From positions 1,051,001-1,115,000 of the forward strand of contig NZ_CP116967.1 in the NCBI RefSeq assembly GCF_032050975.1: DNA of 64,000 nt. Direction: 5' to 3'. Below the pieces are notes generated by a model. It saw only the letters and a list, made by a program, of their open reading frames with translations. It was not told the origin of the DNA and searched no databases. Shown piece by piece: positions 60,907 to 64,000 of the stretch; within the stretch, counting starts at the first letter, position 1; each line of letters opens with the position of its first letter. The position numbers were made by a program, and so were the translations under genes. Source of the stretch: Candidatus Nitrospira allomarina. Lineage in GTDB: Bacteria; Nitrospirota; Nitrospiria; Nitrospirales; UBA8639.

Positions 60907-61506
60907 ATGGAAAAACCAGCAGACGTTCAATTTCACATTCATGACCTGTTGCGTCGGCGCTGGAGTCCAAGGGCGTTTGCCGATCAACCGGTCGAGCGAG
61001 AGAAAATCCAAAGCTTGTTGGAAGCAGCACGATGGGCTTCGTCCTGTTTTAACGAACAGCCCTGGGTCTTTATTCTTGCGACAAGCGAGCACCCCGAAAA
61101 CCATCAGAAGCTTCTGAGTTGTCTGGTGGAGGGAAATCAAATCTGGGCGAAACGCGCTCCACTCCTTCTGCTCACGGTGGCAAAACTCCATTTTGATCAT
61201 AATGGACAGGTCAACCGCCATGCCTATCATGATGTCGGATTGGCCGTAGGAAATCTGGTCATGCAAGCTACAGCCATGGACCTGGTGGTCCATCAAATGG
61301 CCGGGATCCTTCCTCACACCATTCGCGAACGCTATGCTTTTCCTGCCGGCCATGAAGCCGTAACCGGAATCGCCATCGGGTACCAGGGGGATGCATCTAC
61401 CCTCCCGGTCCCGCTTCGTGAACGGGAATTGGCACCACGGTCTCGCAAGTCTTTGAGGGAGTTTGTGTTTTCCGAGACCTGGGGACGAAACCCGGAAGAA
61501 TTGTAA
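60907..61506 (+). CDS. Nitroreductase-family FMN protein
   Basis: AGGAG lies about six bases before ATG 60907. The 199-residue protein matches FMN-dependent nitroreductases: RRRWSPRAFADQPVEREKIQ then LLEAARWASSCFNEQPWVFI (FMN phosphate and isoalloxazine contacts), HDVGLAVGNLVMQATAMDLV, and a C-terminal GIAIGYQGDAS. The family reduces nitro groups, quinones and flavins or dehydrogenates enones; substrate is unknown. It is 51 nt after the unknown gene at 60277. Confidence 0.88.
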   Translation: MEKPADVQFHIHDLLRRRWSPRAFADQPVEREKIQSLLEAARWASSCFNEQPWVFILATSEHPENHQKLLSCLVEGNQIWAKRAPLLLLTVAKLHFDHNGQVNRHAYHDVGLAVGNLVMQATAMDLVVHQMAGILPHTIRERYAFPAGHEAVTGIAIGYQGDASTLPVPLRERELAPRSRKSLREFVFSETWGRNPEEL

Positions 61507-61742
61507 CCCATTAAATACCACGCGACACGTATATCGGAGCGATCCACCCCGGTTCTCACGTTCCTGGACTGCTTTCGTTGCACATCGGAAGCAGTGAGTT
61601 CTCTCTGTATGCCCACGGGAGCATGTCTCATAAAAGCCAGATCTGTGTTCTGTGAAAGGGTAAGACGAAAAGAAAACGGGATGGTACACTTGACCGGAGG
61701 AAACGAAGGCCTATTCAACAATAACGGAGGGGAAATGATTCT

Positions 61743-62339
61743 ATGATTACGGCCATAGGCGATGTGTTACGGCGGTGTTATGAGCGCGGGTGGATTACAA
61801 CCCGGGATGGAAATTGTAGCCTCCGGCGCGCGAAGAGTGTGTATCTGTACGTCACTCCCTCAGGCTGGCGAAAGACGATTGTCCACCCTGAGCATATGGT
61901 CAAAATTAAGTTCGTAGACGGGAAGTTGCAGGTTGCTCCCGGAACCAATCCTTCCGGTGAACTGCATATGCATTATCTCTTGACCAGAGGGATGAATCGA
62001 ACTCGTGCGGTGGTACATGTGCATCCTACCCATGTGGTCGGAGCGATCTATCGAGGATTCGATCTCCAGAAAATCTGCAAAGACTTTCCCGAGATTTACC
62101 GCTATACCCGGATTGGCCCAACGGTGCCAGCCCTTCCTGCCATCAGTAGCGAACTTGGAGAAGCGACGGCTAAGGCCTTAGGTGTCACAGAAACCAATCC
62201 GGCAGGCGATTACGATATTGTTGGTCAGGCCAATCACGGAGTCTGCTCGATGGCTTCCGATCCCTGGTCGGCGTATGAGCATATCGAACGGTTGGATCAT
62301 ATATGCGAAATTGTCCTGGCCAGTGGCGTCTTGCCCTGA
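61743..62339 (+). CDS. Class II aldolase/adducin-family protein
   Basis: The 198-residue protein has the class II aldolase fold: WITTRDGNCSLRRAKSVYLY, LQVAPGTNPSGELHMHYLLT with the catalytic Glu, AVVHVHPTHVVGAIY with two zinc-ligand His, and a third in YEHIERLDHICEIVLASG. Members include L-fuculose-phosphate aldolase, L-ribulose-phosphate epimerase and methylthioribulose-phosphate dehydratase; the window gives no neighbour to decide between them. The stop is immediately followed by the inverted-repeat element at 62340. Confidence 0.85.
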   Translation: MITAIGDVLRRCYERGWITTRDGNCSLRRAKSVYLYVTPSGWRKTIVHPEHMVKIKFVDGKLQVAPGTNPSGELHMHYLLTRGMNRTRAVVHVHPTHVVGAIYRGFDLQKICKDFPEIYRYTRIGPTVPALPAISSELGEATAKALGVTETNPAGDYDIVGQANHGVCSMASDPWSAYEHIERLDHICEIVLASGVLP

Positions 62340-62459
62340 CAGGATGGTGAAAATGGCCATCAGCTTTGTTCTCGCCTCACTTAGGAACTCAACGTACATG
62401 AGTACGTTTCGTCCCTTCGATTGCTGCGGCCGTGCTGAATGGCCATTTTGACTATCCTG
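62340..62459. repeat. 120-bp imperfect inverted-repeat element
   Basis: Arms of 21 bp at 62340-62360 and 62439-62459 are inverted copies with two mismatches (AAAATGGCCAT core). In the middle, AACGTAC (62391-62397) and GTACGTT (62402-62408) form a perfect 7-bp stem around ATGA, so the whole unit could fold as one long hairpin. It begins one base after the class II aldolase stop. Its size and structure fit a REP-like or MITE-like element; copies elsewhere cannot be checked here. Confidence 0.7.
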
Positions 62460-62615
62460 CCAACTGGTCGTTTCCGCTCCGTTGTCTCGGTACGTCCCAA
62501 AACAGATTTAAAACTCTCAGAATTTCCTCTCCACAGTGGGAGAGGGAGAGCGAAATTCGCTTGCCCCTGGGCATTATCGATTGTTCTAGGTGATTTCATC
62601 CATTTTTAAGTATTT

Positions 62616-62862
62616 TCACCCTTCATCTTTTTCTGTAAATACATAGTTTTCTCTTACAGTTCGTGTGTTGGGATGTTTTAATCCCAGGGCTTCTTCCAAA
62701 ATGTTGAGGCGTGCTGGTAGAGCGGCTCGGCGCCGGGGTATTTCCCTTGGCTGCGATAGAGACCCGGCAATTTGTTTAGGCTGGTGGCGACATCAGGATG
62801 TGTGGGCCCCAAGGCCTGTTCTCGAATGGCTAAGGCGAGCTTTATTTTTATGGGAATGGGAG
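62616..62862 (-). pseudogene. Remnant of a kinesin-light-chain-type TPR gene (C-terminal end)
   Basis: On the minus strand, from about 62862 downward, the residues read [20 protein letters not shown] then [20 protein letters not shown] and LYQ, the NPHV/NNLAxLYxxQGKYxxAExLY pattern of the bacterial kinesin-light-chain tetratricopeptide repeat. A frameshift follows, after which [20 protein letters not shown] continues to a stop at 62616, as in the C-terminus of such proteins. There is no start codon or upstream repeat, so only a fragment remains. The frameshift and the truncation together indicate true decay. Confidence 0.75.
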
Positions 62863-63155
62863 ATGAAAACTTTCATATGGGTTTTGAGGCCGATAACCGC
62901 TGGATGGGTAAGGTATGCTCTGTAAGAGGTGAAACTTTTTGAATGGCCTTTGAGCATCACAGGAATTTTCAAAATGTTCAAGAGGTTTTTGTGAATGGGC
63001 TGCCAGGTCCATCCTGTGGAGGTTGTTTTAATTGGGTTCGTTCTTCCCTAACGTATTGCTGGAACACGATGGAAAGGCTATCATTTCTTTGGAAATCCAA
63101 CCGTTGGTTCATTTTTTTCGCTCCTTTATCGATTTATTCATAGAAAGGATTCTGC

Positions 63156-64000
63156 ATGGCTCAAAAGAAATCTGTTCGTCGCGTGGCTTTAAAGCCATCT
63201 TCGAAGAAATCATCTGTAACCAAAAAAAAGACCGTGACTTCTCAATCTGCTGCAACGAAAAAACAGGTAAAAGCCAGCACCGCGTTGGGAAAGAAAAAGG
63301 CTGCCTCAAAACGAACATCCGGTAAAAAGACGGTTGGCTCTAAAAAAGCTGTGACAACGAAAGCCAAACCGACTTCTTCAAAAGGTGGGTCTGCCACAAA
63401 ACCTGCATTGAAGAAGACCACCACAAAGAAGAACGTGGTGAAAGCGGTTACCAAGCCCACAGCCAAAAGGCCCGCTGCTCCTAAATCGCCGACTCTCAAG
63501 AAGAAGGATTCGGTGGTGAAGAAAACAATCGATGCACCACAGCCCTCTGTTTCGAAATCTGTGGCCACCAGGGAAGAGCATTCGGTTTCCCAAAAGAAGA
63601 ATGTGCCGGCACAAGTGAAGAATCCACAGGCCCCGACACCTGGTCGGTCAGTTCCATCCCCTACCCGTTCAGCCGAGACGAAAACCGGAGGAGAATCCCT
63701 CTCTCCCATGGAACGCTATAATCTGGGTGGCCTTTTTGTCTGCGCGATTGAACGAGCGAACGATCCCGAGTTCAAGCGGCTTCGTGCCGTGTTTCGTCAT
63801 TTGGATCTTCCCTCGCAAGAAAAAGATAACCTTCTTCGCTTGTCGCAAGGGTTCACGATTCCCAAATTGTTTGCGGATGGCGTGGAAGGGGACAAAGTCA
63901 GTCAGATTCTGAGGGATTTCATCCGGTTTGCGTTGGCGGAGGGGGGATATGAGAAAAAATGGCGGGATGAAATCAGACAGGTTGGGGTGTGGTTGGGCTA
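63156..64000 (+). CDS. Lys/Ala/Thr/Ser-rich histone-H1-like protein with a C-terminal domain (runs off the window)
   Basis: ATG 63156 has GAAAGGA seven bases upstream and the frame is open to the window end (281 codons plus 2 nt). Residues 1-180 are dominated by Lys, Ala, Ser, Thr, Pro and Val (for example KKSVRRVALKPSSKKSSVTK, AVTKPTAKRPAAPKSP), like the tail of histone H1 and bacterial AlgP/Hc1-like proteins. From about residue 185 (MERYNLGGLFVCAIERAND) the composition becomes normal: a helical domain with FKRLRAVFRHLDLPSQEKDN and EKKWRDEIRQVGVWLG. An internal start at ATG 63708 with GGAGGAG upstream could make the C-terminal domain alone. A DNA- or RNA-binding role is likely for the basic part; the C-terminal domain is not recognised. 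Confidence 0.8.
   Translation, partial: MAQKKSVRRVALKPSSKKSSVTKKKTVTSQSAATKKQVKASTALGKKKAASKRTSGKKTVGSKKAVTTKAKPTSSKGGSATKPALKKTTTKKNVVKAVTKPTAKRPAAPKSPTLKKKDSVVKKTIDAPQPSVSKSVATREEHSVSQKKNVPAQVKNPQAPTPGRSVPSPTRSAETKTGGESLSPMERYNLGGLFVCAIERANDPEFKRLRAVFRHLDLPSQEKDNLLRLSQGFTIPKLFADGVEGDKVSQILRDFIRFALAEGGYEKKWRDEIRQVGVWLG

Overview
The window is a typical bacterial chromosome segment with genes on both strands, few spacers and an estimated (by eye) GC content near 50-55%. Gene content (archaeal-type PheST, LarB/LarC, PdxA, HemD, MenG/UbiE next to a B12-type radical SAM protein, a CbbQ/NorQ-type ATPase, many receiver/PAS/histidine-kinase proteins, Lys/Ala-rich histone-H1-like proteins) fits a Nitrospirota (Nitrospira-like) bacterium. 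That assignment is an inference from gene mix, not proven by any one marker.

Layout. 1-1236: infC-rpmI-rplT on the plus strand, with rplT carrying an apparent frameshift. 1233-8909: a tight minus-strand run larC-pdxA-rsmB-rpe-pheS-pheT that converges on rplT with overlapping stop codons. 9452-18660: an exported FlgD-like Ig protein, gpsA-larB, small zinc-ribbon and exported proteins, a 42-residue histone-H1-like gene with a strong terminator, a DUF2914 membrane protein, a frameshifted isoprenylcysteine-methyltransferase-like gene, hemD and an exported FGE-like protein. 19046-25038: plus-strand VOC, MBL-fold, RicT/PSP1-like, DsrE, ubiE/menG and B12 radical SAM genes. 25216-30608: minus-strand exported protein, HAD phosphatase, pentapeptide-repeat protein, CbbQ/NorQ-like ATPase, DUF2156 and YkgJ-like proteins. 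30793-37716: a compact plus-strand run of ATP-grasp-like, glutaredoxin-like, KamA-family, dCTP deaminase, membrane, GT2, DUF2064 and SDR genes. 37838-40231: lipB, ybgC and a CARF-like TIGR02710-type protein on the minus strand. 40367-43392: gmhA, an unknown conserved gene and an NtrC-type regulator. 44102-48506: substrate-binding protein, histidine kinase (frameshifted) and receiver-PAS protein. 49029-56990: apaH, hydrolase, MOSC, methyltransferase, tRNA-Gln, Nudix, receiver-PAS, pyrF. 57620-62339: hybrid kinase, CheY-like regulator, unknown gene, nitroreductase, class II aldolase. 62340-64000: a long inverted-repeat element, a decayed TPR gene, and a Lys-rich protein running off the end.

The observations most worth follow-up are: (i) paired 16-bp dyads of form GTATCYNNNNRGATAC, 21-22 bp apart, at three separate intergenic sites; (ii) a solitary CARF-like protein with an altered ligand motif and no CRISPR array in the window; (iii) a KamA/ATP-grasp/glutaredoxin/dCTP-deaminase cluster; (iv) archaeal-type PheRS in a bacterial operon; (v) four otherwise intact genes (rplT, an ICMT-like gene, a DUF2064 gene, a histidine kinase) broken by 1-2 nt indels in short repeats, which looks more like sequence error than biology.
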